In this document: piece by piece, positions 18,198 through 27,392 of the stretch
Position numbering within the stretch: position 1 is the stretch's first letter
Layout of the letters: each line of letters starts with the position of its first letter
Origin: Polaromonas hydrogenivorans
GTDB taxonomy: Bacteria; Pseudomonadota; Gammaproteobacteria; Burkholderiales; Burkholderiaceae_C
NCBI RefSeq assembly: GCF_040105105.1
Contig: NZ_CP157678.1
Span: forward strand, 1-64,000
Length of the DNA: 64,000 nt
Direction: 5' to 3'
Position numbers and translations under genes: made by a program
The notes under the pieces: generated by a model
The model's database searches: none
Told to the model about the DNA's origin: nothing
The model's input: only the letters and a program-made list of their open reading frames with translations

Positions 18198-19168
18198 GAC
18201 AGTTCAATCCGGGGATCGACCAGGGTATAGACCACGTCGGTCAGCAGGTTGAACAGCACGGCGATCGATGCCGTGACGAGGAAGGTGCCCAGCAGCAGCG
18301 CGTAATCGCGTTGTGCCAGGGCTTCAAACAACAGGCGGCCAATGCCTGGCCAGGCGAAAACCGTTTCGATTAGCACCGCACCGCCCACCATGGCGCCAGC
18401 CTGCATGCCAGCTAGCGTGACCACTGGCAAGAGCGCGTTGCGCAGGATGTGCGAGCGCAGCACACGGCCTTCGCTCAAGCCCTTGGCGCGGGCGGTCTTG
18501 ACAAAATCCTGATGCGCCACTTCCAGCATGGAAGCGCGGGTCATGCGGGCATAAATCGCCATGTAGAACAGGGCCAGCACCAGCGTAGGCAACACCAGGT
18601 GCTGGGCAATGTCGAGCCCGCGGGCCAAACCGCTATAGCCGGCGCCCACGGTCTCAAAGCCAAAGCCGGGCAGCCAGCCCAGCTGCACCGAAAACACCAG
18701 CACCGCCATCAGCGCCACCCAGTACAGCGGGGTGGCGTAGAACAGCATCGAAAACGTGGTGATCAATGTGTCCTGCCACTTGCCGACATGGCGACTGGCC
18801 CATGCCCCTAGCGTCACGCCGAACAGCAGTGACAGCACGAAGGCGCTGATGGTGAGCAGCAGCGTCGCCGGCAGGCGGTCCATGATCAGGTCAATCACCG
18901 GTGCCTGCTGGCGGTAGCTGTCGCCGAGGTCGCCCTGTGCCAAACGTCCCAGATAGCTCAGCAGTTGCTGTGGCAGTGGCCGGTCCAGGTCAAAGCGCTG
19001 GCGCAACTCCTGCAGGAACTGCTCGTCAGCCGAACCCGATTCGCCGGCCAGTACCGTGGCCGGGTCGCCGGGGGCGGCGTGGATCAACATGAAGTTCATC
19101 ACGGCGATCAGCAGCAGGGTGGCAAAACCCTGAACCAGGCGGCGCAAGAAAAAGCTGAGCTTGTTCAT
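18194..19168 (-). CDS. Dipeptide-type ABC importer permease (DppB-like)
   Basis: 324-residue inner-membrane permease of the DppB/OppB type. It begins LSFFLRRLVQGFATLLLIAV, continues with the family motif HAAPGDPATVLAG, and carries the EAA-like loop YARMTRASMLEVAHQDFVKT. The C-terminus VVYTLVDPRIELS is typical. It follows the substrate-binding protein gene by 27 bp and overlaps the DppC-like gene by 4 bp. Confidence 0.93.
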   Translation of the reverse strand: MNKLSFFLRRLVQGFATLLLIAVMNFMLIHAAPGDPATVLAGESGSADEQFLQELRQRFDLDRPLPQQLLSYLGRLAQGDLGDSYRQQAPVIDLIMDRLPATLLLTISAFVLSLLFGVTLGAWASRHVGKWQDTLITTFSMLFYATPLYWVALMAVLVFSVQLGWLPGFGFETVGAGYSGLARGLDIAQHLVLPTLVLALFYMAIYARMTRASMLEVAHQDFVKTARAKGLSEGRVLRSHILRNALLPVVTLAGMQAGAMVGGAVLIETVFAWPGIGRLLFEALAQRDYALLLGTFLVTASIAVLFNLLTDVVYTLVDPRIELS

Positions 19169-19195
19169 AAGGCGAATTCCTCGGTTGTCTGGGTG

Positions 19196-20770
19196 CTAGC
19201 GGATCGAGGCGCGGGCGATGCTGTCGTTCAGGCCGATGCCGGAGTTGATCAGGTTGGTGATCTTGCTGCGGTACACGGTCGGAAAGTTCAGCTCCAGCAG
19301 CCAAACGGCGGCCACGTCGTCAATCAGCGTCTTTTGCACTTCGGCATAGGCTTCGGCACGCTTTTGCGGGTCGGCTTCACGCGAACCGCGGAAGAACAGC
19401 GCGTCGGCCTTGGCGCTTTGGTAGCCGCCCACATTGTTGAACGGCGAGCCTTTCTTGATCTCGCTGCTTACATAGTTGCGGCTGATGCCCAGCGCCGGAT
19501 CGCCGTACTGGAACATGTAGGTAAAGGCCAAGTCGAAGTCCCAGTTTGACTGCTTGGAAACCGAGCCAGCCAGGTCGGTGGCGACTAGTTCGACCTTGAA
19601 GCCCGCTTCCAGCAGGTTCTGGCGAACCAGTTCGGCGCTGCGGTTCCAGGTTTCGCCAAAGGGCAGGCCCAGCAGGCGGATGGTCTGGCCCTTGTAGCCC
19701 AGCTCCTGGAGCAGCTTGGCAGCTTTGGCCTTGTCACGCTTGGGCTGCACCACGGCTTTGCTATAGAACGGAACCTGGCTGGGAAAGGGACCGGTCGCAG
19801 CGGGTGCGTAGCCTTGCCACACCACTTTGGACAGGGCGTCGCGGTCTACCGCCAGCTCAATGGCCTGGCGCATGCGCACATCCTGAAACAGCGGGTTGCG
19901 ATGGTTGATCCACAGCCAGGCCATGGGGGCAAACTTTTCCCAGCCCTTGCTGCTCACCGCCACACCGGGCAGCTTGGCCAGGCGGGCCACATCAAAGTAT
20001 TCCACCGTGCCGCCGGGCAACACGTCGATCTTGCCGCTTTCGAAGGCTGCTGCGCGCGAAGCCGCGTCGGGGATGACATGGAAGTACACGTTGTCGATCT
20101 TGGGAATGCCCGCCTCATGGTATTTCTCATTGCGTACCAGATGGATGTAGGAGCCGCGCACCCATTCCTTATACTTGTAAGGGCCGGTACCAATGATGGG
20201 CCCGGTGGAGGGCGGCTTGCCGCTCAGGTCGGTGTTTTCATAGAGATGGCGCGGCGCCATCGGGATGGTGCTGGAGTCAAACAGACCGATGAAGGGCGCA
20301 AACACCTCTTTCATCCGGATTTCCACCGTGTGGCTGTCCAGCGCTTTCACGCTTTCCACCGACTGCATCGCCACGCGCACGCGCGGGTTCAGGGAGCGGG
20401 TGAACTTGTCGATGCTGAAGACCGCATCCTGCGCATCAAACGGTTTGCCATCGTGCCAGGTCACGCCTTTTTTCAGGGTAAAGGTGTAGACCATCTGGTC
20501 CTTGCTGACCGTCCAGGCCGTGGCCAGACAGGGCATGGGTTGCAGCTTATCATCGTAGCGCAACAGGCCTTCGTTGATGTTGCCGCCGACCAGCTGAGAC
20601 GGGCCAGTCTGGCCCCAACCCACCGTGATGGTAGTGGGTTCAGGGAATAGCGCCACATTAATGACGTTGGATGGCGCACTTTGCGCCATGGCGTGCAGCG
20701 GCAGGCTGGTGGCCATGAAGCCTGCAGTGGTGGCGGCGCTGGCGATCAGGGTGCGGCGGTTGATGTGCAT
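19196..20770 (-). CDS. Dipeptide-type ABC importer periplasmic binding protein
   Basis: 524-residue extracytoplasmic solute-binding protein of family 5 (DppA/OppA type). The N-terminus MHINRRTLIASAATTAGFMA, followed by an AMAQSAP-like cleavage region, is a signal peptide with a twin-arginine-like NRRTLIAS start. Family-5 features include GLLRYDDKLQPMPCLATAW, LKKGVTWHDGKPFDAQDAVF, IGTGPYKYKEW and the late MRQAIELAVDRDAL segment. It delivers substrate to the two permeases downstream. A porin and an M20 amidohydrolase lie upstream in the same direction, consistent with an uptake-and-hydrolysis unit. Confidence 0.93.
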   Translation of the reverse strand: MHINRRTLIASAATTAGFMATSLPLHAMAQSAPSNVINVALFPEPTTITVGWGQTGPSQLVGGNINEGLLRYDDKLQPMPCLATAWTVSKDQMVYTFTLKKGVTWHDGKPFDAQDAVFSIDKFTRSLNPRVRVAMQSVESVKALDSHTVEIRMKEVFAPFIGLFDSSTIPMAPRHLYENTDLSGKPPSTGPIIGTGPYKYKEWVRGSYIHLVRNEKYHEAGIPKIDNVYFHVIPDAASRAAAFESGKIDVLPGGTVEYFDVARLAKLPGVAVSSKGWEKFAPMAWLWINHRNPLFQDVRMRQAIELAVDRDALSKVVWQGYAPAATGPFPSQVPFYSKAVVQPKRDKAKAAKLLQELGYKGQTIRLLGLPFGETWNRSAELVRQNLLEAGFKVELVATDLAGSVSKQSNWDFDLAFTYMFQYGDPALGISRNYVSSEIKKGSPFNNVGGYQSAKADALFFRGSREADPQKRAEAYAEVQKTLIDDVAAVWLLELNFPTVYRSKITNLINSGIGLNDSIARASIR

Positions 20771-20818
20771 GGTGATTTCCTGGTCAAGGTGAGTTGAGGT
20801 GGGGCGGGGCTTTAAATA

Positions 20819-21904
20819 TCAGAAGCTGTGGTACACGCCCACGGCCAGCGTGCGGGCCGATCCGTTGACGGGCACCGCGCCGCCAAAGGCGATGCCGGCA
20901 TTGGCCGACTGGCCGTTGAAGCCGTTGCCGCTGTCCATGGCCTTGGCCAGCCGGGTGTAGAGGATGGTCCGCTTGGACACGAAATAGTGTGCGCCCACAT
21001 TGAACAGCTCGCTCGTGCCCTTGCCCTTGGCCACGCCAGCGATGTTCAGTCCGTTGTCCTTGACGTAGCCGTACTGCGCTACATAGGCCCAGGCGCCCTG
21101 CGGCACCAGCATGCCGACCACGGCCGCCTGGAGCTTGGGCTCGGCGCCGCTGGCCAGCTTGGTCTGGCTCTGGTAATAGTCGCCCGACAGCGTCAGCGGG
21201 CCAAAGTCGTAGCGCGCGGCCAGGTTGTACGCGGCTTGCTTGTTGGCGCCGGTGGGAGTGTTCTGCCCGCCCCGGTGCAGCGCGGCAGTGGTCAGCAGCG
21301 GGCCGGATTTGTAGCGCAGCATGGCGCCGAAGGTGTTGCGCGCCGTCACGGTGCCGGCGGCGTTGAGCGGCGTGCTTTCGCCCGGGCCAAAGGCCAGCTT
21401 GGCATCAAAGCCATTGAGCAGCGGCGAGGTATAGCTGATCAGGTTGCTCTGGCGCAGGTGGTACAGGCCGGCGACCGGGTCGTTGTTCAGTAACAGAGGG
21501 GAATTGGCCGAAAAATTCGATGCCCAGTCGGTGTCAGTCCAGACCATGGCATCGTTCATCGGCGCATTTTGCCGGCCCAGGCGCACTTCGCCCCAGACGG
21601 GCGAGGTCAGGCCGACATTGGCTGCGCGGCTGAACATTGCGCCCGAGACCGCGCCCGAGTCGATGGCAAAGCCGCTTTCCAGGTGAAACACCGCCTTCAG
21701 GCCGCCTCCTAGGTCTTCCGATCCGCGCATGCCCCATTTGGACGGAGCCAGGCCGCCGCTGGTCAGCCTAGTGTCCGCGCTCTTGCCGCTGACTTTGAGC
21801 GATTCGACATAGACATCGGCCGTACCGTAGAGGGTGATGCTGCTCTGGGCTTGCGCCAGGGTGCCAACGGTCAGGGCGGCTGCGGTCAAAAAGATTTTTT
21901 TCAT
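20819..21904 (-). CDS. General (Burkholderiales-type) outer-membrane porin
   Basis: 361-residue trimeric-porin-family protein. The signal peptide MKKIFLTAAALTVGTLAQAQ is followed by SSITLYGTADVYVESLK, the usual opening strand of neisserial/Burkholderiales porins. Other marks are KWGMRGSEDLGGGLKAVFHLE, GEVRLGRQNAP, and the C-terminal strand ending in GVYHSF with a terminal Phe for BAM recognition. Located between the M20 amidohydrolase and the ABC binding protein, it probably admits the same solutes through the outer membrane. Confidence 0.93.
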   Translation of the reverse strand: MKKIFLTAAALTVGTLAQAQSSITLYGTADVYVESLKVSGKSADTRLTSGGLAPSKWGMRGSEDLGGGLKAVFHLESGFAIDSGAVSGAMFSRAANVGLTSPVWGEVRLGRQNAPMNDAMVWTDTDWASNFSANSPLLLNNDPVAGLYHLRQSNLISYTSPLLNGFDAKLAFGPGESTPLNAAGTVTARNTFGAMLRYKSGPLLTTAALHRGGQNTPTGANKQAAYNLAARYDFGPLTLSGDYYQSQTKLASGAEPKLQAAVVGMLVPQGAWAYVAQYGYVKDNGLNIAGVAKGKGTSELFNVGAHYFVSKRTILYTRLAKAMDSGNGFNGQSANAGIAFGGAVPVNGSARTLAVGVYHSF

Positions 21905-21953
21905 GGAGTCGAGTTCTTTGCTGGAGAGGGTTTGCAGAGGATGGGACAGGGAA

Positions 21954-23126
21954 TCAGGACTTGTTCAGGAAACGTTCGGCCAGCGCCACCCAGTAGGCGG
22001 CACCCACGGGCAGGTTGTCATCGTTGAAGTCATAGCCGGGGTTGTGGACCATGCACGAGCCTTCACCCGCGCCGTTGCCAATGTTCAGGTAACTGCCAGG
22101 GCAGTGGTCGAGCATGAAGGCGAAGTCTTCGCTGCCGGTCAGGGGCTGGCCTTGGAGCACTACCCGCTGGGCGCCAACCAGTGCCAGCCCCACCTGGCGC
22201 GCCAGTTCGGTTTCCGCCGTCGTGTTGACCAGCACCGGATAGTCGCGCTTGTAATGCACCTCGGCCTGCACGCCGAAGCTGCGCGCCTGCGCGTCGGCCA
22301 GTTCGCGGATGCGCTGCTCCAGCAGGTCGCGCACCTCGCGGTCCAGCGACCGTACGCTCAGCTCCAGCGTCACCTCGGAGGGAATGACGTTGTTGGCCTT
22401 TCCGCCGTTGAAAGCGCCGACGGTGATGACAGCGGTCTGGCGCGGGTCAACATTGCGCGAGACGATACTTTGCAGCCCCAGCACGATGCTGCAGGCCGCC
22501 ACGATCGGGTCGCAGGCGCGGTGCGGCATGGCGCCATGGCCGCCGACGCCCTTGACGATGATGGTCACGTCGTCTGAAGAGGCCATGGCCGGTCCGTCAA
22601 CGAACACCAAGTGGCCCTGCGGTATGCCGGGCATGTTGTGCATAGCGAACACCGCGTCGCAGGGAAAACGTTCGAACAGGCCATCCTCGATCATCATCTT
22701 GGCGCCGCCCGGATGCTCTTCGGCGGGCTGGAAGATGAGGTTGAGCGTGCCGTCGAAGTCGCCGTGCTCGGCCAAATGCTGCGCGGCCGCCAAGAGCATA
22801 GCGGTGTGGCCGTCATGGCCGCAGGCATGCATGACGCCGTCGTGCCGGCTGGCATAGGCCAGGCCAGTGGTTTCCTGAATTGGCAGGGCGTCCATGTCGG
22901 CGCGCAGGCCCAGGCGCTTGGGGCCTGTGCCGCGCTTGAGCTGGCCCACTACGCCTGTGCGAGCCAAGCCGCGCGAGACCTCATAGCCCCACTCGGCAAG
23001 TTTGGCGGCGATCAACTCGGATGTACGGAACTCTGCCAGACCCAGCTCGGGATGGGCGTGAATGTCGCGCCGGATGGCTACGAATTCGGTCATGCGGGCT
23101 TGAAGTAGGTCGGGAACAGCGTTCAT
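21954..23126 (-). CDS. M20-family amidohydrolase (hippurate hydrolase-like)
   Basis: 390-residue metallo-amidohydrolase of the M20D group that cleaves N-acyl amino acids such as hippurate or N-acetyl amino acids. Metal-site motifs are HACGHDGH at 100-107, the Glu pair in PAEEHPGGAKMM (136-137), and a C-terminal GSEDFAFML. No signal peptide, so it is cytoplasmic. It is the first gene of the leftward run and is divergent from a LysR regulator, 278 bp away, that probably controls it. Together with the porin, ABC importer and amidase, it suggests use of amino-acid conjugates (inference). Confidence 0.9.
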   Translation of the reverse strand: MNAVPDLLQARMTEFVAIRRDIHAHPELGLAEFRTSELIAAKLAEWGYEVSRGLARTGVVGQLKRGTGPKRLGLRADMDALPIQETTGLAYASRHDGVMHACGHDGHTAMLLAAAQHLAEHGDFDGTLNLIFQPAEEHPGGAKMMIEDGLFERFPCDAVFAMHNMPGIPQGHLVFVDGPAMASSDDVTIIVKGVGGHGAMPHRACDPIVAACSIVLGLQSIVSRNVDPRQTAVITVGAFNGGKANNVIPSEVTLELSVRSLDREVRDLLEQRIRELADAQARSFGVQAEVHYKRDYPVLVNTTAETELARQVGLALVGAQRVVLQGQPLTGSEDFAFMLDHCPGSYLNIGNGAGEGSCMVHNPGYDFNDDNLPVGAAYWVALAERFLNKS

Positions 23127-23228
23127 GTCAGGGTTTCAGCGAGTGGCGGTTAAGGGGTCAAGCTCATGGCAGTCATGTCACGGCGTTGCGTAATGAAAAG
23201 TATTCTAGGCAAACCAAGTGAAAACCAA

Positions 23229-23246
23229 ATGACGATATATAGTCAT
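23229..23246. promoter_or_regulatory. Candidate LysR operator in the divergent promoter region
   Basis: Inverted repeat ATGAC, 8-base spacer, GTCAT in the 278-bp gap between the M20 amidohydrolase and the divergent LysR gene. LysR-family sites are interrupted dyads of about this size. The gap is AT-rich (unlike the flanking genes), as expected for promoters. A second dyad, AAAGCT with AGCTTT, lies about 50 bp closer to the LysR gene. Confidence 0.4.
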
Positions 23247-23404
23247 CATGACAACTTTTAGAAATAAAAAAATGCACCAAAATAAAGCTAAATTTCAGCT
23301 TTTTCTCCAATGAGTATGAAAAAATTGCACCAAACTGGGGTTAACCAAAAGTTATAGATTTATTAGGGTAAATACTAAAGGTAGTCATCTAAAATGTTCG
23401 CTGT

Positions 23405-24298
23405 ATGAAAATTCATCAATTACAAGCTTTGGTTTCGGTCGTGCGCAGTGGCGGTATCAGGGCTGCCGCGCGGGAGCTGAACTTGTCGCAGGCTGCGGTC
23501 ACGAAGTCGCTCAAGCAGCTGGAGGAAGAGTGCGGTGTGGCCTTGCTGCTGCGCCGTTCGCGCGGTGTGGACCTGACGCCGGCCGGCGAACGCTTGCTGG
23601 AGCGGGCACGCCTGATCACGCGCCAGATTGAGCTGGCCCGAGACGACCTCCTCCAGTCGCGTGGCGAGGACGTAGGCGTGGTGCGCGTGGGCATTACGCC
23701 GTTTCTCACGCTCACTTCGCTAGCAGACTCGTTCAACTGGTTCCGGCAGCGTTACCAGCGAGTGCAAATCCAGATGATTGAGGGCCTGATGTCGCGGGTG
23801 TTGCCATGTCTGCGCAATGGCTCACTGGACATTGCGGTGGTCGCTGCAGATGTGGGCGAACTGAGCAACCATGAATTTCAATACACCCATGTGTGCAATG
23901 CCCGGCAGTTCATCGTGGCCCGTGAAGGCCATCCCGTAATCAGCAATCCGACGGCGCGCGCACTGGTCGAGCATGAGTGGCTCTATACCGCCCCGATTGT
24001 TGACGGCGATGGCAACCGGCAGGCGGCGATGTTTGCGGCTGCAGGCGTGAAAATTCCCGAACGGTTGATGCAGTGCGAAACGCTCGCAGCATTGACGCTG
24101 TTGCGCAACACGGATGTGATCGGTATTTGCCCTGAAAGGCTACTCGGTCATCCGGAGTCGCGCGGTATCGTGGCCGTGCCAACCACCCAGCTGCACCCCT
24201 GTGAAATCGAAATCGCCCTGCTCGCGCCGTCCGATGTACCGTTGACGCCCGCTGCGGAATACTTTGCCCATTGTCTGAAGCAGTCCATCAGCGCTTGA
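23405..24298 (+). CDS. LysR-family transcriptional regulator
   Basis: 297-residue LysR-type regulator. The N-terminal winged helix-turn-helix is clear (about 15-40, SGGIRAAARELNLSQAAVTKSLKQLEE in two blocks) and the effector domain follows (about 90-295). Divergence from the M20 amidohydrolase gene and the AT-rich shared promoter imply control of the importer/amidohydrolase operon. The gene converges on the thioesterase-like gene with a 22-bp gap. The inducer is unknown. Confidence 0.92.
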   Translation: MKIHQLQALVSVVRSGGIRAAARELNLSQAAVTKSLKQLEEECGVALLLRRSRGVDLTPAGERLLERARLITRQIELARDDLLQSRGEDVGVVRVGITPFLTLTSLADSFNWFRQRYQRVQIQMIEGLMSRVLPCLRNGSLDIAVVAADVGELSNHEFQYTHVCNARQFIVAREGHPVISNPTARALVEHEWLYTAPIVDGDGNRQAAMFAAAGVKIPERLMQCETLAALTLLRNTDVIGICPERLLGHPESRGIVAVPTTQLHPCEIEIALLAPSDVPLTPAAEYFAHCLKQSISA

Positions 24299-24320
24299 CG
24301 ACGCCTCATGCCATTGCGAG

Positions 24321-24845
24321 TCAGCCCGGCGCGTTTTGGCGCTGCTGTGCCAGTTGCTCGCGCTCCTGTGTCATCTGCGCTTCGAGTTGCAGCCGTCCCT
24401 GCCTGGCCACGGCGATGACTTTTTCGCGGTTCTTGCGGTGGGGGTACATCTTTTCAAACAGGTCCAGGTTGTGCTGGCGAAACCGTTGGGCAGCTTGCAG
24501 TTCAGCGTCCGGCGGCTGGCTCAGCAGTTCCAGCACACTGCAGGCGCTGGTAACCGTCCGCCCAGTACCCGTATTGAGAATCAAGACTCTGTGTGGTTGA
24601 CCGCCAATGCGACACCGTGTGGCGTCCACCAGGCTGGCGGTCAGGTCGTCCAGCATGGCGCAGAGCATGCCGCCCTGCACCCCGTCGGCCGGGTTGAGGA
24701 AGCTGTGCGCTGCGGCGTAGTCGGTGCGCAGCTGGCCAGCTTCGGCATCCACTTCTCGGATCACGCTGCCAAGCAATGTGAGCACGGGCGGCGGCGCCAA
24801 CTCGCTACGGCGCATGCGGTTGAAGGTGCTTTGCGCCTCGATCAT
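24321..24845 (-). CDS. Hotdog-fold thioesterase-like protein with atypical C-terminus
   Basis: 174 residues starting at an ATG that overlaps the upstream reductase stop (ATGA). The first half resembles PaaI-type thioesterases: AHSFLNPADGVQGGMLCAMLDDLTASLVDA includes the usual GG-x-L and DD-x-x-x motif region. After that the expected central strands are absent and the chain ends in a charged helical stretch (RFRQHNLDLFEKMYPHRKNREKV and onward) that I do not recognise. It may be a divergent thioesterase, or a gene altered by frameshift around residue 75-95. It closes the leftward aromatic cluster. Confidence 0.55.
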   Translation of the reverse strand: MIEAQSTFNRMRRSELAPPPVLTLLGSVIREVDAEAGQLRTDYAAAHSFLNPADGVQGGMLCAMLDDLTASLVDATRCRIGGQPHRVLILNTGTGRTVTSACSVLELLSQPPDAELQAAQRFRQHNLDLFEKMYPHRKNREKVIAVARQGRLQLEAQMTQEREQLAQQRQNAPG

Positions 24846-25414
24846 GAGGGCGCACGCATCGGCTTCATGGCCTGTGTCCAGCGGTACAGCTCGTCGAACA
24901 TGACGCCAGCCGAACTCGCGTGGAAATCGTTCGGTGCAAAGGCTTTGTGCGCATCCAGATGCTGGCCCACGTTGGGGATGGCCACGGCCTCCAACATGGG
25001 CATGACCTTGAGCGTGGTCAGCAGCTGCTTGGTTACCTGCACCGCCCGAAGACCACCCGACATGCCGCCGTAGCTGACAAAAGCCGCCGGTTTGTATTGC
25101 CATTCGCGGACCAGGTAGTTCATGGCATTGAGCAGGGCAGAAGGCGGGCCGAAGTTGTATTCGGGTAGCACGAGCACAAAGGCATCCGCAGCATTGACGC
25201 TGGCACTCCAGGCCCTGGTGTGGGCGTGCTGGTATTTCTGCAGGCGCGGGTGCTCGGGTTCATCGAAAACCGGTAGATTGAAGGAGGCCAGGTCCACCAC
25301 TTGCGGCTCGAACTTGTCGTTCCCGAGGGCGGCTTGCTGCGCCCACTGCGCGATGGCGGGGCCAACGCGGCCGGGGCGGGTGCTGCAAATCAGGATGTGA
25401 AGGATGGGTTTCAT
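24842..25414 (-). CDS. NAD(P)H-dependent FMN reductase-like flavoprotein
   Basis: 190-residue flavodoxin-like protein. FMN-phosphate loop STRPGRVGPAIAQW lies at about 11-24, the second flavin segment is PEYNFGPPSALLNAMNYL (about 85-102), and YGGMSGGLRAV follows at about 115-125; all are signatures of the NADPH-dependent FMN reductase (ArsH/SsuE-like) family. Such enzymes supply reduced flavin or reduce quinones. In this cluster a quinone-reducing or flavin-supplying role next to the hydroxylase is plausible but not proven. It is translationally coupled to the downstream thioesterase-like gene. Confidence 0.85.
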   Translation of the reverse strand: MKPILHILICSTRPGRVGPAIAQWAQQAALGNDKFEPQVVDLASFNLPVFDEPEHPRLQKYQHAHTRAWSASVNAADAFVLVLPEYNFGPPSALLNAMNYLVREWQYKPAAFVSYGGMSGGLRAVQVTKQLLTTLKVMPMLEAVAIPNVGQHLDAHKAFAPNDFHASSAGVMFDELYRWTQAMKPMRAPS

Positions 25415-25454
25415 GGAGTAGGTGGGGTGAGGGAGTCAAGCAAGGCGTGAAGCA

Positions 25455-26423
25455 TCACAGGCCGAGCCGCTTGAGGGTGACTGCCTTTTGCCCGCTGTCC
25501 TGGCGCAGCCGGTTTTCAAAGGCAGCGCCGGGCTGGTAGTCGATCACCTGATGGGCGCGCTGGGCCCAGTCCCGGTAGGCGGTCGACTGGAGGGCTTTCT
25601 CGCAGCCGGTTTCCAGCGCGGCGACCACCTCGGGCGGCGTTTTCGCCGGCACCAAGAGCCCGCCAAAGCTCAGCTGCACCACGGGCACGCCGGCCTCGGT
25701 CAGCGTCGGCACCTGGGGGAAAGCCGGATGGCGCCGATCCGAATACACCGCGAGCAGTCGCAGCGATCCGGCCTGGATCTGGCTCGTGATGGAGCTGGCC
25801 AGCAGGGCGCCAAAATTCAGGCGGCCGGTCAGCAGGTCCTGCAGCATGGGCGCATCGCCTTTGTAGGGAACGTGCGTGAGCTCGACTTTGCTCACGGCCT
25901 CGATGTCGGAGGTGCCCAGGTGTGGGATGGACCCCATGCCCGAGGTGCCGTAGCTGACCATGCCTGCATGGCGCCGCGCGTCCTTCACGATGTCCTGAAT
26001 GCTCTGGTAGGGCGAGTCCTTGGGCACGGCCACGGCAAAGATGTTGTCGAACACCTGGCAGACATACTTGAACGAGTCCACCTGGTAAGCGAGTGATTTG
26101 AGCCGGTGCGGTTCGCTCGACAGGGGCACGGCTGGCGTGAAGGCGACGGTGTAGCCGTCCGGTCTGGACGAGGCCACGGCCTGCAGGCCGATCGTGCCGG
26201 CGGCGCCGTCCCGGTTGCTGACCGCCACGGGCTGCTTGAGCACCTCGGCCAGGGATTGGGCGAAGTTGCGCGCGTTCATGTCCAGGCCGCCGCCGGCAGA
26301 AAAGGGCACGACAAACTGGATCGAGCGTGTGGGGTAAGGCTCGGCCGCGCAGGCCACGGTGCCGGCCAGCAGGCCGAGCACCGTGAGGGCAGACAGGCGG
26401 GACGTGGTGACAGCATGGCGCAT
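25455..26423 (-). CDS. Bug/TctC-family periplasmic solute receptor
   Basis: 322 residues. A signal peptide (hydrophobic stretch LSALTVLGLLAGTVACAAE) precedes YPTRSIQFVVPFSAGGGLDM, the standard opening of Bug proteins. A conserved PVAVSNRDGAAGTIG segment and a late PALPQVPTLTEAG-like stretch complete the picture. Bug proteins bind carboxylates or aromatic acids in the periplasm and are very abundant in Burkholderiales; many lack a cognate transporter. An AGGAG ribosome-binding site precedes the ATG. It lies inside the aromatic operon, so the ligand is probably the pathway substrate. Confidence 0.93.
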   Translation of the reverse strand: MRHAVTTSRLSALTVLGLLAGTVACAAEPYPTRSIQFVVPFSAGGGLDMNARNFAQSLAEVLKQPVAVSNRDGAAGTIGLQAVASSRPDGYTVAFTPAVPLSSEPHRLKSLAYQVDSFKYVCQVFDNIFAVAVPKDSPYQSIQDIVKDARRHAGMVSYGTSGMGSIPHLGTSDIEAVSKVELTHVPYKGDAPMLQDLLTGRLNFGALLASSITSQIQAGSLRLLAVYSDRRHPAFPQVPTLTEAGVPVVQLSFGGLLVPAKTPPEVVAALETGCEKALQSTAYRDWAQRAHQVIDYQPGAAFENRLRQDSGQKAVTLKRLGL

Positions 26424-26491
26424 GGACGACTCCTGATGGAAAAGCAGGGCGAGGATGGCGCGCGGCAGTGGTGCCCGCGCGCCATGGAGGC

Positions 26492-27343
26492 TTACGCTTC
26501 GTCGCGGATACCGTTGCGCAGCACGCCGATGGCGTCGACCTCGATCTCCACCACGTCGCCGGGCTTCATGAAGATGGGGGGGGTGCGCTTGTTGCCGATG
26601 CCGCCGGGCGTGCCGGTCACGATCACGTCACCGGGCTCGAGGGGAATGAAGGCCGAGATGTAGGCGATCTGGCGCGGGATGCTGTGGATCATCATCTCGG
26701 TGGTGGCGCGCTGCATCTCCTGGCCATTGAGGCGCGTGACCAGCGTCATCTTCTGGTTGGGCGCAATTTCGTCAGCCGTCACCATCCAGGGGCCGAAGCC
26801 GCCGGTGCGCCAGAAGTTCTTGCCCGGCGTCCACTGCGAGGTGGCCACCTGCCAGTCGCGGATGCTGCCGTCGTTGTAGCAGCTGTAGCCGGCGATATGG
26901 CTCCAGGAATCGGCTTCACTGATGCGCCGGCCGCCCTTGCCGATGATGACGGCGATCTCGCCTTCGTAGTCCAGGCGGCTTGATTCTGGCGGGCGCACGA
27001 TGTCCTGGCCATGCGCCGCCTGCGACTCGGTCATGCGCAAAAACAGCGCCGGGCTTTCTGTGATCTGCTTGCCGGTTTCGCGTACATGCTCGCCGTAGTT
27101 CAGGCCCACGCAGACGATCTTGTTCGGGTTGGGTATGACCGGCAGCAGTGTGAGCTGCGAGAACTTGAGCGTCGGCGGGTGGGTTTTGGCGGCATCGGCC
27201 GCCGCGCCGAGCAGGTCGCGCGCGATCAGGGTCTTGAGGTCCGGCGCCTGCGCGCCCAGGATGGGCGTGAGGTCGAGCACGTCGTCGCCGTTGACGATGC
27301 CGTAGGAGGGCGTGCCCTGGTTCAGGAAGCTGATGAGTTTCAT
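26492..27343 (-). CDS. Fumarylacetoacetate-hydrolase-family enzyme
   Basis: 283-residue member of the FAH family that hydrolyses or isomerises ring-cleavage products. Motifs include IVCVGLNYGEHVRE, the acidic metal-binding cluster LDYEGEIAVIIGKGGRRI, YNDGSIRDWQ, and GDVIVTGTPGGIG near the end. Members act as fumarylpyruvate hydrolases, acylpyruvases or homoprotocatechuate-pathway isomerases. It is encoded between the IclR gene and a Bug receptor, downstream of a hydroxylase and a VOC dioxygenase, so it most likely processes the ring-fission product of this cluster. The precise substrate cannot be read from sequence. Confidence 0.88.
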   Translation of the reverse strand: MKLISFLNQGTPSYGIVNGDDVLDLTPILGAQAPDLKTLIARDLLGAAADAAKTHPPTLKFSQLTLLPVIPNPNKIVCVGLNYGEHVRETGKQITESPALFLRMTESQAAHGQDIVRPPESSRLDYEGEIAVIIGKGGRRISEADSWSHIAGYSCYNDGSIRDWQVATSQWTPGKNFWRTGGFGPWMVTADEIAPNQKMTLVTRLNGQEMQRATTEMMIHSIPRQIAYISAFIPLEPGDVIVTGTPGGIGNKRTPPIFMKPGDVVEIEVDAIGVLRNGIRDEA

Positions 27344-27392
27344 GGGAAAAGTTCTTTCAAAATTAACAGAGGAGGGATGCTTGGGTGATGGA

